In this document: one piece after another, positions 23,429 through 32,472 of the stretch
How the letters are laid out: each line of letters starts with the position of its first letter
Position numbering within the stretch: the first letter of the stretch is position 1
Notes under the pieces: generated by a model
Seen by the model: the letters and a program-made list of their open reading frames with translations, nothing else
Told to the model about the DNA's origin: nothing
Databases searched by the model: none
Made by a program: the position numbers and the translations under genes
Source: Myxococcales bacterium
GTDB lineage: Bacteria > Myxococcota_A > Polyangia > Polyangiales > Ga0077539
Length of the DNA: 45,047 bases
Direction of reading: 5' to 3'
Assembly: GCA_016793325.1 (NCBI GenBank)
Contig: JAEUKI010000068.1
Coordinates: 1-45,047 of the forward strand

Positions 23429-25489
23429 GCGCCATCGCTGTCGAGCGCTCGCCGCGAACGCGATCGCTACGAGCGTGGCCCAGCTCAGCGATGTTGATTT
23501 CGCACCCACACATTCGACACAACACGACGCGGGTCGCCCTCGCCCGTTGGGTCGCACGAGCGCGCTCGCCTCGCACGCGACGCCGTTTTCGAGCGTCGCG
23601 CGCAGAGACACCCGCTCGGTCGCGGCCTCGCTCACGCGCACGCGGAGCTCCGCGCGCCCTCCCTCGAACGCGTGAATCCAGCGCAACACGCCGCCCGTCG
23701 CGCGCGCCTCGATCACGGGCGCGCGATCGATCGCGCCTCGGTCGTTGCTCGCGCGAAGCGCGAACGAGAGCGGCTCGCCAGGGGCGACCTCGTCCGTCGC
23801 GGGAGCGAGCGTGCAGCGCGACGCAGGGCCCTCGACGGTCGCGAGCGCGGCGCGAAGGTCCACCGGTCCCCAGCCGAGCGATCGGGTCCATCGCTCGCTC
23901 GAGCGCGTCAATCGAGAGAGGACCATCGCGCGCGAGAGCGACGGATCGGTCGACCACAGACGCGCGATCGCGCCGGCGGCGATGGGCGCGGCCACGCTCG
24001 TTCCGATCGCGGCGATCGTGTGTGGGTCGCTCGTGGCTTCGGAGTCTGCGCAGAGCGACCCCGGCGCGCGCGAATCGCACTGCGCCGAGCGCGCGCCGAG
24101 CACCCACGCGCCCGGCGCGACGAGGTCGGGCCGCGCCCGGTGCACGCGATCGGGGCCGCGCGAAGAGAACTCCGCGACCCCGTCGCTCGATCGCGGGACG
24201 GTCCGCACGCGAACAGCTCCGTCCGGCGCAGGCCACTGCTCGCGCGTCACCTGCGCGCCCACCACGATCGCGCTCGCCGCGGTCGCAGGAACGACCAACG
24301 TCCCCTCGACGACGCCGCCCTCGATCGCGACGCCGCCGCTCGCCCCGTACACGTCGAGCACGGCGTCGCCGCGCGCGAGCAACCTCCACGCGCTGCCGCG
24401 ATCGATCGCCTCGTCTCGGTCCGATCGCGCGACGGTCACGAGCGCGCTCCTCGCGCTGGTGCCTTCGCGCAACGACTCTGCGAGCGCGCTCGCAGGCCCC
24501 GCGCCGCTCGATCGATCGATCCCCACGGTGAACCCACGAAACCCCGCCCCGACGTGCTCTCCGAGCGCGACCCATCGCGTGCGCGCGGCGCGCGATCCTG
24601 CGTTCGACGGACCTTCGATCGCCAGCTCGACAGCCCCCTCGTGAACGATCGAAAACGACTGCGTTTCGCCCCGCCCCGCGCTGACGAAGAGGCCGATCTC
24701 CGCGGGGCCCTCCGCGCGCGACACACGAAATCGACGCCTCGCGCGCGAGCCTCCTTCGTTGCCCGCGGCGACGACGAGGGCGCGACGAGCGCTCGTGGCC
24801 TGCGTACTCTGTTCGGAAAATCGTTGGTCGATCGCGCGTTCGAGGGCGCTGGCGCCGTCGTGTGTTCCGTCGGCGCTGCCCGCGGCGAGCACGACCACGA
24901 GCGGCCGTGTCCCGGCGCGGTCGAGGGCGAAGTCCATCGCCTCGATGATCGATTCATCTGCGATTCCTGCGACGGATCCCACTTTCACGAGCACGAGCTC
25001 CGCGCCGGGAGCGACCCCTTCGCGCGACTCTCCGCCGCCGCCCGCAGCGATGGACGCGACGAACGTCCCGTGTCCCGAGGGGTCCGTCGTGATCGATTCG
25101 CTCGACGGTCGCTCGGAGATCTCTCGCTCGAGCTCTTCGCCGCTCCACACCGCGCCACGAAATCGACGCTCGGTCTCGGGGTGTGTTCCCCGCGGCCCGG
25201 CGCTCTGATCGAGCACCCATCGGACCCGTCCGCGAAGGGCAGCGTGACGCACGTCGAACCCCGTATCGATCACCGCGAGGACCACGCCCGAGCCGTCGCG
25301 CCCGCCCGAAGCCGCGAAGATCGGCGCGCCGATGACAGCGCGAGCCTCGCGGATCAGCGACGCGCGCACCGTCGGCGCGCTCGCAGGAAGCGCGCGCTCG
25401 AACGGCCCTCGAGCAGCCTCGGCTGCGTAGCCCGCGAGCACGAGCGCCGCGATTCGCAGCGGGGGCCGGCGCCCTGAGCGGGTTGACAT
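23405..25489 (-). CDS. Subtilisin-family serine protease with Cys/membrane/Arg tail
   Basis: 694 residues from ATG 25489. A signal-like start (LRIAALVLAGYAAEAARG). S8 triad: D75 in AVIDTGFD, H140 in GHGTFVASIAAG, S498 in GTSVAAP; oxyanion Asn N244 in AAGNEGG. A large insert (residues ~250-430) between N244 and S498 holds beta strands and is longer than in simple subtilisins. The end, CCVECVG then a hydrophobic stretch (LSWATLVAIAFAA) and RQRWRSARVRQR, resembles the MYXO-CTERM type of sorting tail. Probably secreted and anchored on the cell surface; may degrade prey or extracellular protein. Confidence 0.9.
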   Translation of the reverse strand: MSTRSGRRPPLRIAALVLAGYAAEAARGPFERALPASAPTVRASLIREARAVIGAPIFAASGGRDGSGVVLAVIDTGFDVRHAALRGRVRWVLDQSAGPRGTHPETERRFRGAVWSGEELEREISERPSSESITTDPSGHGTFVASIAAGGGGESREGVAPGAELVLVKVGSVAGIADESIIEAMDFALDRAGTRPLVVVLAAGSADGTHDGASALERAIDQRFSEQSTQATSARRALVVAAGNEGGSRARRRFRVSRAEGPAEIGLFVSAGRGETQSFSIVHEGAVELAIEGPSNAGSRAARTRWVALGEHVGAGFRGFTVGIDRSSGAGPASALAESLREGTSARSALVTVARSDRDEAIDRGSAWRLLARGDAVLDVYGASGGVAIEGGVVEGTLVVPATAASAIVVGAQVTREQWPAPDGAVRVRTVPRSSDGVAEFSSRGPDRVHRARPDLVAPGAWVLGARSAQCDSRAPGSLCADSEATSDPHTIAAIGTSVAAPIAAGAIARLWSTDPSLSRAMVLSRLTRSSERWTRSLGWGPVDLRAALATVEGPASRCTLAPATDEVAPGEPLSFALRASNDRGAIDRAPVIEARATGGVLRWIHAFEGGRAELRVRVSEAATERVSLRATLENGVACEASALVRPNGRGRPASCCVECVGAKSTSLSWATLVAIAFAASARQRWRSARVRQR

Positions 25490-25530
25490 CGTCGCAACCC
25501 GAATGGTACCCGCACCGCCCACGCTTTTTT

Positions 25531-25548
25531 CGAGGCCAATTCGCCTCG
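25531..25548. other. Hairpin in the leader of the small basic gene
   Basis: CGAGGC, loop CAATTC, GCCTCG, 6-bp perfect stem, preceded by a run of six T at 25525-25530. It lies between the divergent subtilisin start and the small gene at 25575. As a terminator it would only suit the minus strand weakly. It may influence translation of the downstream leader. Confidence 0.35.
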
Positions 25549-25574
25549 GTGAAGATTCACAGCAGGAGTTCATG

Positions 25575-25751
25575 ATGGGCAAAGGCGATCGCCGACACTC
25601 GAACAAGATGCTTCAGCGCAAGGCGCAGGCGAAGAAGAAGGCCCGCGCCGCCAAGCGCGCCGCCGAGGTTCGCGAGACGCGCGCCGCGGCGTCGAAGCCG
25701 GCCGCGACCGAGAAGAAGAAGGCGCGCAAGAGCGCCGCTGCCGCGGGCTGA
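25575..25751 (+). CDS. Small Lys/Ala-rich basic protein
   Basis: 58 residues. AGGAG at 25564-25568 is six bases before ATG 25575, which I prefer over ATG 25572 at three bases. The sequence begins MGKGDRRHSNKMLQRKAQAKKK and ends in an Ala/Lys tail like that of histone H1-type proteins. The MGKGD start is also seen in very small ribosome-associated proteins, but the rest does not fit THX. Probably binds nucleic acid. One of few genes here with a strong ribosome-binding site, suggesting high expression. Confidence 0.7.
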   Translation: MGKGDRRHSNKMLQRKAQAKKKARAAKRAAEVRETRAAASKPAATEKKKARKSAAAAG

Positions 25752-25792
25752 GCTCGCGCAGGACATCACGAAGGGGGCTCAGCGGACGCGCG

Positions 25793-26677
25793 CTACTCGA
25801 CCGGTAGCTGCGTGGGCCCGCTGCTGTTGGCCGGAGCAAAGTGCTCTCGTCCCCCGAACCCGATCGGAACGATGTGCGCTCCGCCCCCATCGGCCTGCGC
25901 GCCGAACGCGATCAGCCGAACGTGCGCCTCCATGCACTGCCCCACGAGCGCGAGGAGCCCGTTTCCGTGCTGCTCGCGCGCCACGCGGTGCGACGTCTGG
26001 AGCACGCGACCGCGAGCGTCGAGCGTGAACCGAAGCTCGACCTCGCCTTCGATGTTCGGGGCCTGTTCGCTCGCTTGTTCGAAGCAGCGCTGGAGCGCGT
26101 CGTGCTCGCGGCGAACGAGGTCCGCGGGGCTCGTTCCGAAGCGCAGCGCTCCGCTGGTGATCAGCGTGTTCGACCCAGCGCTCGTCCCGCTGCTCGTCGT
26201 GCTGCTGCTCTGAGCACCCGAAGAGGTCGCGCTCGCGGTCGTGTTGCTCTGCGTGCTCGCGCTCACCGAGCCCGCGGAGCTCGCGACGAAATCCCGCTCC
26301 ATCGGCACGGACTCCGCGCGAAACGGGCGAACTCGCGCGCGCTCGACGATCGCACGCACGCACGTGCTCACCGCGAACGGAACCTCTCCTCCCGACGCGT
26401 TGGTGATCCGCTCGACCGCGAATCCGCCGTCGTCCCCGTCGAACGCGCCGCGCACGCGGACCGTCGGGTTCGCGGCGTTGAGGCAGCGCGTGACGTCGTC
26501 TTGCACCCGCGCGAACGCGCGCTCCATCGCGCGGCTCGAGGGCCTCTCGCGACGCGCGACGGCGTTCGTCCCCTCCGACGCGCGCTGACCATTGGCGCCG
26601 TCGGTGCACGAGATCCCCACGAGCGCAGACAGCGCTCCGATCGCGATCCACTTGAAAAATTGCACTCTTTCGTTCAC
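25793..26677 (-). CDS. AgmX/PglI-like exported protein, second of a pair
   Basis: 294 residues from GTG 26677, which overlaps the stop of the gene before it (GTGA). Signal with lipobox-like VGISC (C24). N-terminal module (residues ~45-120) with two Cys, then a Ser/Thr-rich linker (SASTQSNTTASATSS), then a C-terminal AgmX/PglI-like module: LQRCFEQASEQ, EGEVELRFTLDARGRVL, VGQCMEAHVRLIAF. The family is named after Myxococcus adventurous-motility proteins but is widespread among exported myxobacterial proteins. Paralogue of the upstream gene. Confidence 0.75.
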   Translation of the reverse strand: MNERVQFFKWIAIGALSALVGISCTDGANGQRASEGTNAVARRERPSSRAMERAFARVQDDVTRCLNAANPTVRVRGAFDGDDGGFAVERITNASGGEVPFAVSTCVRAIVERARVRPFRAESVPMERDFVASSAGSVSASTQSNTTASATSSGAQSSSTTSSGTSAGSNTLITSGALRFGTSPADLVRREHDALQRCFEQASEQAPNIEGEVELRFTLDARGRVLQTSHRVAREQHGNGLLALVGQCMEAHVRLIAFGAQADGGGAHIVPIGFGGREHFAPANSSGPTQLPVE

Positions 26678-28161
26678 GACGACGGTCCGAAGTCGAGCGG
26701 GAGCGTCACCGCCGCAGGACCGCCCGTCGGCGCGACGAACACGAACGTGTAGAACGCGTTCTGCACGCACTGCGCGACCTCGGACATGCGCGAGGGAGCG
26801 CCGCCCGTGGCCACCGCTTGCGCGCGCGACTCGACAACGCGGCCGTCGGTGTTGACGACGAAGCGAACCGTCACCCGCCCCGCGAGCGCCGCTTCTTGCA
26901 GCGCCGCGCGCGTGTAACACGAAGAGAGCGTCCCCATGCGCGCGCGGATGGTGCCCTCGACGCGACCGCGATCGATCTGACCGGGCGTCGCGATCGTCGC
27001 AGCGGTCGTTCCCGTAGCGCTCGTCGTGGCGCTCGCCGCAGCGTTGCCCGCGGTCGTCACGGTCGCGCTGGGCGCTCCCTGCGAGAACACGAACGGCATC
27101 GAGACCTCCGCTGGTGCTCCGCCGGGCCTCGCGGGAAACGTCGTCCCTCGAACGACACCCTCGAGACACCGCGCGAGGTCTCCCACGCGCTCGGGGTCAC
27201 CGGACTCCGCGACCGCCGTGCTCGACGCCGCCGACACGAGCCCCGCGGCGTCCACGACGAAGCGCACGCGCACCCGCGCGCGCAGCTGCGGCTCGCGTGC
27301 CAACTGATTTTGATAACATGTGCGAAAGACGTTCGTGCGCGAGCGGATCACGTTGACCACCGCGCTCTGCTCGATCGAGCCCTGCGCGCCCGCGCTCGCA
27401 GCCCCTGCGCTCGTCGAAGCGCCTGGCAATTGCGCGACCGAAATCACATCGGCCCCGCCCGTCCCGCTCGTCGCCACGGTCCCGCTCGTCGCCGTACCGC
27501 TCGTCGCTGTCGTCCCAGCGCTGCTCGCCGCGCCCGTCGTCGCGGTGCCCGCCGTGGTCGCAGCCGTCCCAGTTGTCGCAGCGGTCCCCGTCGTCGCCGC
27601 GGTTCCCGCGGTGCTCGCAGTCGCTGTCGCGCTCGTCGTGCCCGTCGTCGCTGCGCCCGATGTCGCCGTTGTGTTTGTCGCGCCCGCGCCCGCGGTGCTC
27701 GTCGCCGCAGCCTGTCCGCCGCTCGACGGACCATCGCCGTCGCCCGTCTCCCCGTCGCCCGTCGTCGCCGTCGCCGCGGCGCTCGCGCGCGACACCGTCT
27801 GCGCGAGCTCGTAGCGATCCGCGCGAAACGGCGGAACCCTCGCGGCCTCGAACGCCGTTCGCACGCACGAGCGCTGCTCGCGTCCGATGTTCTCACCGAG
27901 CACGCTCTCGACCGAGTAGCGCCCGGTCGATCCCGCGAACGAGCCGCTCACCTCCGCGCGCTCGACGGTGATGGGGAGACACTCGCGCGCGCGCTCAGCA
28001 GCCTCGCGCAGCGCCCGTCGCGCCGCCGATCGGCGCGGCCGCGTGCGCATCGTCGACTGCGCGGCGTTGTTGTCTTGTTGCGTGGCCTGCGTCGTTGTCT
28101 CGGCACAAGCAGCAGCGCTCACGCAAAACGCGAGCAACGAGAAGCGTTGAAGCGACACCAT
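26674..28161 (-). CDS. AgmX/PglI-like exported protein with Ala/Thr/Gly linker
   Basis: 495 residues from ATG 28161 (GTG 28164 is one codon earlier). Signal with lipobox AAAC (C19). An N-terminal two-Cys module (REC...RSC) is followed by a ~110-residue linker almost wholly Ala, Thr, Gly and Ser (residues ~130-240). Two AgmX/PglI-like modules follow: FRTCYQNQLAREPQLRARVR, and SSCYTRAALQEAALAGRVTV, each with a second Cys (LARCLEGVVRG; VAQCVQNAFYT). So it has two such modules where its neighbour has one. Probably anchored in the envelope, with the linker spanning the periplasm or reaching the surface. Confidence 0.8.
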   Translation of the reverse strand: MVSLQRFSLLAFCVSAAACAETTTQATQQDNNAAQSTMRTRPRRSAARRALREAAERARECLPITVERAEVSGSFAGSTGRYSVESVLGENIGREQRSCVRTAFEAARVPPFRADRYELAQTVSRASAAATATTGDGETGDGDGPSSGGQAAATSTAGAGATNTTATSGAATTGTTSATATASTAGTAATTGTAATTGTAATTAGTATTGAASSAGTTATSGTATSGTVATSGTGGADVISVAQLPGASTSAGAASAGAQGSIEQSAVVNVIRSRTNVFRTCYQNQLAREPQLRARVRVRFVVDAAGLVSAASSTAVAESGDPERVGDLARCLEGVVRGTTFPARPGGAPAEVSMPFVFSQGAPSATVTTAGNAAASATTSATGTTAATIATPGQIDRGRVEGTIRARMGTLSSCYTRAALQEAALAGRVTVRFVVNTDGRVVESRAQAVATGGAPSRMSEVAQCVQNAFYTFVFVAPTGGPAAVTLPLDFGPSS

Positions 28162-28259
28162 CACGAATTAGACCAAACGAAACCACGGACCACCCCCTCC
28201 GTGCCACCCGCGCACCACTTTTCTGCGCGTCATTTCGATTTCGTAAACAACACCGTCGC

Positions 28260-29687
28260 TCAGGGAACGTTCGCCAGCGCCTCGCGTACCACTTGTGCCG
28301 CGCGATCCGCGGCGATTCCCTCCGCGACGAGCACCGTTCGGCCTCGATGCGCGACGAGCGAGACCGTGGTCCTGCTCGTTCGCAACGCGTGCGTGACGCC
28401 GTCGAGCCTGGCCCGCGTGGCCCGCGGATACCGCAGCCGCAACAGCCCAACGACCGCGCGCTCGAGCGCGAGCGCCTCGCCCTGAAACGGGCTCGCGTCC
28501 ATCGTGATCACCCACAACGACGCGGCCGGCGTACGCCCCGTGACCGTCGTCGTTCCCCGAGGAACGAGCAGCAGCGCGCTGTCACCGCCCCACCCCGCCG
28601 CGGCGTCTGCGCTCGTCTCGGGCGGCAGATACGTCTGCAGCCACAAGCGCACGCCGAGCTCACCGAACGTCTCGTGATACGCAGCCTCGTGCGTCGTCGC
28701 CAACGAGGGAGGCAGCGCGACAGAGACCACCTCGGGAGCCTCTCGCGCAGCGAGCTTCTCCGAGTGCAAGAGCTGCTCGGTCGACTGCGGTGGCTCTCGC
28801 AAGAGCGCGTCCACCGCGCGCCACCCGCCCGACTGATACGCGCTCGCGCACAGCCGCAGCCCCTCGCGATACGGAAACACAAGCGTCTCTCGCAACACGA
28901 GCGGCGCGCTCGCGATCTGCTCGCCGCCGCCCACGCCCGAGTCGAGCGACGCTTGCACGCGCCGCGTGTCCGCGAGGAGCGCGCGTTGGCCGCTCGAAAA
29001 CGCCACCGTCGCGAGCGTCGCGTCGCCCTCGACCACCGTCATCGCGGCGAGCTGCCGATCCCCCGCCCCCTGCTCGTGCCGCGTGAACCGCGCGATGTCG
29101 AAGCTCTGGTCTTGAAGCGCGTGCGTGATCTCGTGCGCCAGCGTCGGCCCTTGCGAAAACGGCGAGAGCCACCCCGCGACGTACAGCTGCTTTCGCGTCG
29201 GATCATAGAAGCCGGCGACTTGCTCTTCGAGCAGCGCGAAGGACGTCTCGGCGTAGTCGCGAGGGTCGTTCCACAATCCGACCGTGCGATACAAGAGCCC
29301 TTCGCGTTGCAGCTCGTCGCCTCGGTACTCCTCTGCGACGCGCGCGCGCAATCGCGCGATGATTTGCTCGCGAGAGAGCAGGCCCGACGAGATCGCCGTC
29401 CTGCGCGGGAGCTGACGAACCGCCACCATCCGCTCGGTGATCTCGTCCGCGAGCGCGAGCAACGGATCCCGCGGCCCAGCGTCCACCGTCGCGTCGATCG
29501 CCGCGATCAGCCCTGCGTCACTCTCGGTCGTCGCGCCGCGAGGATCGCTCCCAGCGCCCCGCGCCAAACGCGACCGATCGTCGCGCACCGTCGGAACCGT
29601 CGGAGAGCACGCCGCCGCGCAGAGCGCCACCATCGCTACGATCCTGCACCGACGCTCCGCCGACGCCCGGTCGAATAGTTGAACCAC
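28260..29687 (-). CDS. Putative zinc metalloprotease lipoprotein
   Basis: 475 residues from GTG 29687 (VVQLFDRASAERRCRIVAMVALCAAAC); an ATG inside the signal (29633) would be too short. Lipobox AAAC. HEITH at 185-189 in LAHEITHALQDQSF is the gluzincin-type zinc motif; a candidate third ligand is E in VVEGDATLA (about 30 residues later). Upstream of it are VAGFYDPTRKQLYV, which resembles a family of exported HExxH proteins of unknown substrate. C-terminal part includes TVSLVAHRGRTVLVAEG. Divergent from the gene at 29718. Confidence 0.8.
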   Translation of the reverse strand: MVQLFDRASAERRCRIVAMVALCAAACSPTVPTVRDDRSRLARGAGSDPRGATTESDAGLIAAIDATVDAGPRDPLLALADEITERMVAVRQLPRRTAISSGLLSREQIIARLRARVAEEYRGDELQREGLLYRTVGLWNDPRDYAETSFALLEEQVAGFYDPTRKQLYVAGWLSPFSQGPTLAHEITHALQDQSFDIARFTRHEQGAGDRQLAAMTVVEGDATLATVAFSSGQRALLADTRRVQASLDSGVGGGEQIASAPLVLRETLVFPYREGLRLCASAYQSGGWRAVDALLREPPQSTEQLLHSEKLAAREAPEVVSVALPPSLATTHEAAYHETFGELGVRLWLQTYLPPETSADAAAGWGGDSALLLVPRGTTTVTGRTPAASLWVITMDASPFQGEALALERAVVGLLRLRYPRATRARLDGVTHALRTSRTTVSLVAHRGRTVLVAEGIAADRAAQVVREALANVP

Positions 29688-29717
29688 GAGCGGAGTTGTA
29701 CCCTCTCGAGCCGTCCT

Positions 29718-30491
29718 TTGCCCTCGTTGCCCCCGCTCTCGCGCTGGACCTTCTACGCTGCGACCGCAGGGGCGGCGCTCGTGTCCGTGGCCCTCGCGAT
29801 GGGGCGCGTTCCATCGCGCGTCTGGCCCGCGGCGGCCATCGTCGCGTACGTGGCGCTCGTGGCGCTCGGGCTGAAAAAACCCTCGCTTCGGATGTTTACC
29901 GACGCCATCGCCCGCGCGCCCGACGGCGCCGCGATGATCGTCGAGGTCCCCGCGGACGCGCGCGCGATCGAGTCGCTCTGCGCCCTCTTCGAGGCCCACG
30001 ACGGCCGCGCCACCCTCGCGCTCTCCGCCGAAGACGCCGCTGCGTCGCGCGACGCGCTCGTCGCCGCGATCGAACGCGGACACGCCCTCGCCATCACCGA
30101 CCGCGAGGCACGCGAGCACGCGCGCACCCGAGGCGCCGCGGTCGACGCACGAATCGACAGGCTCGAGCGAGAACACGCGCTGCTTCATGCGCAATTTTCT
30201 CAGGATTTTTACCCGGATTTGTGGCTCCCGAGCGGGCTCTACACCCCGGCGCTGCAGCGGCTCGCAGACGCGTTCGACCGAACGCTGGTCGCTCCGTCGC
30301 ACGATCTCCGCGGCAAGTCTCGGTTTCCGCTCGCCGAGCGAATCGAGCACGACCTCGAGCACGGAGCGATCCTCCGCGTCGAAGACTCCCCGTCGCTCCG
30401 GGCGGCGCTCCCCGCGGTCCTTGCCGCGGCAGCCCGACTCGGGGTACCCGTTCGCGCGCTCGTCTCGCGAGACGCAGCGCAGGAAGCGTGA
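29718..30491 (+). CDS. Degenerate NodB/polysaccharide-deacetylase-like membrane protein
   Basis: About 257 residues. No ATG near the 5' end; TTG 29718 (LPSLPPLSRWTFYAATAG) or TTG 29727 look best, because TTG 29679 would overlap the start of the divergent gene. Two hydrophobic segments (residues ~12-27 and ~34-50). The rest resembles the NodB fold: GHALAITD where active enzymes have GHEIGNH, and LWLPSGLYTPALQRLADAF where they have RPPFG. Both metal-binding His are replaced. I infer an inactive relative that keeps a carbohydrate-binding fold. Start uncertain. Confidence 0.6.
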   Translation: MPSLPPLSRWTFYAATAGAALVSVALAMGRVPSRVWPAAAIVAYVALVALGLKKPSLRMFTDAIARAPDGAAMIVEVPADARAIESLCALFEAHDGRATLALSAEDAAASRDALVAAIERGHALAITDREAREHARTRGAAVDARIDRLEREHALLHAQFSQDFYPDLWLPSGLYTPALQRLADAFDRTLVAPSHDLRGKSRFPLAERIEHDLEHGAILRVEDSPSLRAALPAVLAAAARLGVPVRALVSRDAAQEA

Positions 30492-30531
30492 GCTTCCGTT
30501 GGCTCCTCCATCTTTTCTCCGAGAGCACCCC

Positions 30532-32421
30532 GTGGCCGGTCCCCGTTCGTCGACGCTGATTCTGTCTGCCCTCGCGCTCGCAGGTTGTCCTCGCAAGCCG
30601 CAGACACCTCCCCCCGACGCGACCACGCAGGGAGACGCGAGCGCCATTCGCGCCAACGCCAGCAACGCGCTGAGCACCGCACCGCCGGACAATCTCCTGG
30701 CCACCATCCGCGGAGCGATGCTCCGACGCGCGGTGCCCATGATCTTTCCGGGCCCCGAGATCGAGCAGGTGATCACGCAGGGCGTTCCGCAGCTCACCCG
30801 CGGCGTCGGAGCCAACGCCTCGCGCATCGATCTCGACTCGCCCTTCGCCGTCGTCGCCGTCCTCGGCGAGAGCGAAGGCGACGGAGAAGGCGCGACGCCG
30901 ACGTTCCTCGCTGCGTGGCCGCTCAAGCCCGGCGCGAGCGTCACCGTCGACGCGCGCGAAGGCCGCGGCTGGACCAGCGCTGGCCAGGGCGTCTATCGAC
31001 CGACCTCTCCGGACGCGGGCGCAAACGACGATCACCAGTGCTGGGTCGCGCGACGGCAGCCCGTCGGCTGGTCGCTCTTGTGCGGCCCCAAAGACTTGTT
31101 GCCGCGCGTCGCGGGCTACCTCGTGCACGTCGGGACGTCCGCGCCGGACAATCAAGCCATCGTCGACGCCGACATTCGCGCGGGAATCCTCGGTCGAATC
31201 TTCCGCCGCCAGCTCGCCGAGATCGACCGCCGCGCGCCTCCGACGGGCGGACGCGCGCCCGAAGAGCAGCTCCGTCGGCAAGCGTTCGAGCAGGCGCGAC
31301 GACAGATCGCGCTCACGTCCGCGATCGCCACGGACATCGACGCGGTCCGCGGCGCGCTCACCCAAGACGAGAGCTCGATGCACTTGTCGCTCACCGCGAC
31401 GGTCTCGCGCGCGAGCAGCGATCAAGTGCGCTTCCTCATCGACGCAGCGGCAGGACGACAAGCCCCCGCGGATCTGTTGACCTCGCTGCCCTCGAGCACG
31501 CAAGCGTGGATGGTCTCGGGCTTCGACCCGGCGAAGATCGCGACCGCCCTCGGAGCGCCGAGCGAAGACATCATGATCCGCGCGCAGGTGGGCCCCGAGT
31601 TCGCGCGCGTGAAGATGCTCATCGAGCAGGTGACCAGCGTGATGCCGCCGGGCCACCGCGTGGACGCGTACACGCCCGACGAAGGACACACGATGATCCG
31701 CGTGATCCAGCGCGCGGACGCCGAGCGGTTCGTCGACGATTTTCGCGTCGCGGTGCAGTCCATTCCGTCCCGTCAAATCGGCCCTGGAGTGAACCTCCGC
31801 GATCAAGCCGTCGTGATGCCCGTCACCGGGATCACCGGCCACGTCCTGCGCATCGGGCAGAACATTCGCATTCCACCAGGGACGCAGATCACGCCCGAGC
31901 AACGCGAAGAGCTCAACCGCTCGCTCTTGCTCGTGGGCCAGGGAGACAGGCTCACCGTGGTGCAGGGACGAGACCCCGTCGCGCGCTATCGCGCGTGGAC
32001 CGCGCAGGCCTCGCAGCGATTGAGCGCGACGATCCCGGCCAACTCGGTCATGTCGGGGCGCATCAACATGGCTTCGTTCGGCCCGTTCTTCTACGGTCAA
32101 GCCATCGGCGGACTGCCCGAAGGGGGCGCCGAAGGCGTGGACTTCTCGCTCTCGGTCGCGCGCCAAGGCGAAGGCGCGACCATCACGCTGCGCGCAGACG
32201 GACCGACCGTGGTCGCGACGGGGCTCCGTCGGCTGTACGCGTTCGTCGAGCAGCAACGGGCGGCGGCGATGCAGCAGCAGCTCGAAGCGATGCAGCGCGC
32301 GCAGCAGCAACAGCAGCAACAGATGCAGCAGCTCCGGCAGATGCAGCAAAACGCGCAGCGCCAGCAGCTCGACCCGAACAACCTCCCCGAGCCGCCGAGC
32401 ATCACGCTCCCGCAGCGCTGA
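30532..32421 (+). CDS. Gln-rich lipoprotein, hypothetical
   Basis: 629 residues from GTG 30532 (VAGPRSSTLILSALALAGC), lipobox ALAGC; the long open frame before it overlaps the NodB-like gene. The main domain (residues ~50-560) has alternating strands and helices without a known motif. Near residues 580-610 is a Gln/Met-rich coiled-coil tract (MQQQLEAMQRAQQQQQQQM). The end is Pro-rich. Probably a periplasmic or surface lipoprotein. Lies 40 bp after the NodB-like gene and 51 bp before the PrsW gene, so an operon is likely. Confidence 0.7.
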   Translation: MAGPRSSTLILSALALAGCPRKPQTPPPDATTQGDASAIRANASNALSTAPPDNLLATIRGAMLRRAVPMIFPGPEIEQVITQGVPQLTRGVGANASRIDLDSPFAVVAVLGESEGDGEGATPTFLAAWPLKPGASVTVDAREGRGWTSAGQGVYRPTSPDAGANDDHQCWVARRQPVGWSLLCGPKDLLPRVAGYLVHVGTSAPDNQAIVDADIRAGILGRIFRRQLAEIDRRAPPTGGRAPEEQLRRQAFEQARRQIALTSAIATDIDAVRGALTQDESSMHLSLTATVSRASSDQVRFLIDAAAGRQAPADLLTSLPSSTQAWMVSGFDPAKIATALGAPSEDIMIRAQVGPEFARVKMLIEQVTSVMPPGHRVDAYTPDEGHTMIRVIQRADAERFVDDFRVAVQSIPSRQIGPGVNLRDQAVVMPVTGITGHVLRIGQNIRIPPGTQITPEQREELNRSLLLVGQGDRLTVVQGRDPVARYRAWTAQASQRLSATIPANSVMSGRINMASFGPFFYGQAIGGLPEGGAEGVDFSLSVARQGEGATITLRADGPTVVATGLRRLYAFVEQQRAAAMQQQLEAMQRAQQQQQQQMQQLRQMQQNAQRQQLDPNNLPEPPSITLPQR

Positions 32422-32472
32422 CAACTCGCGCAGCCCGGGCGCGCACGGTACGCTCGTCCTCGAGATCCTTCG

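Noticed and set aside
25525..25548. Rho-independent terminator for the plus strand
   Set aside because: The T-run comes before the hairpin, not after it.
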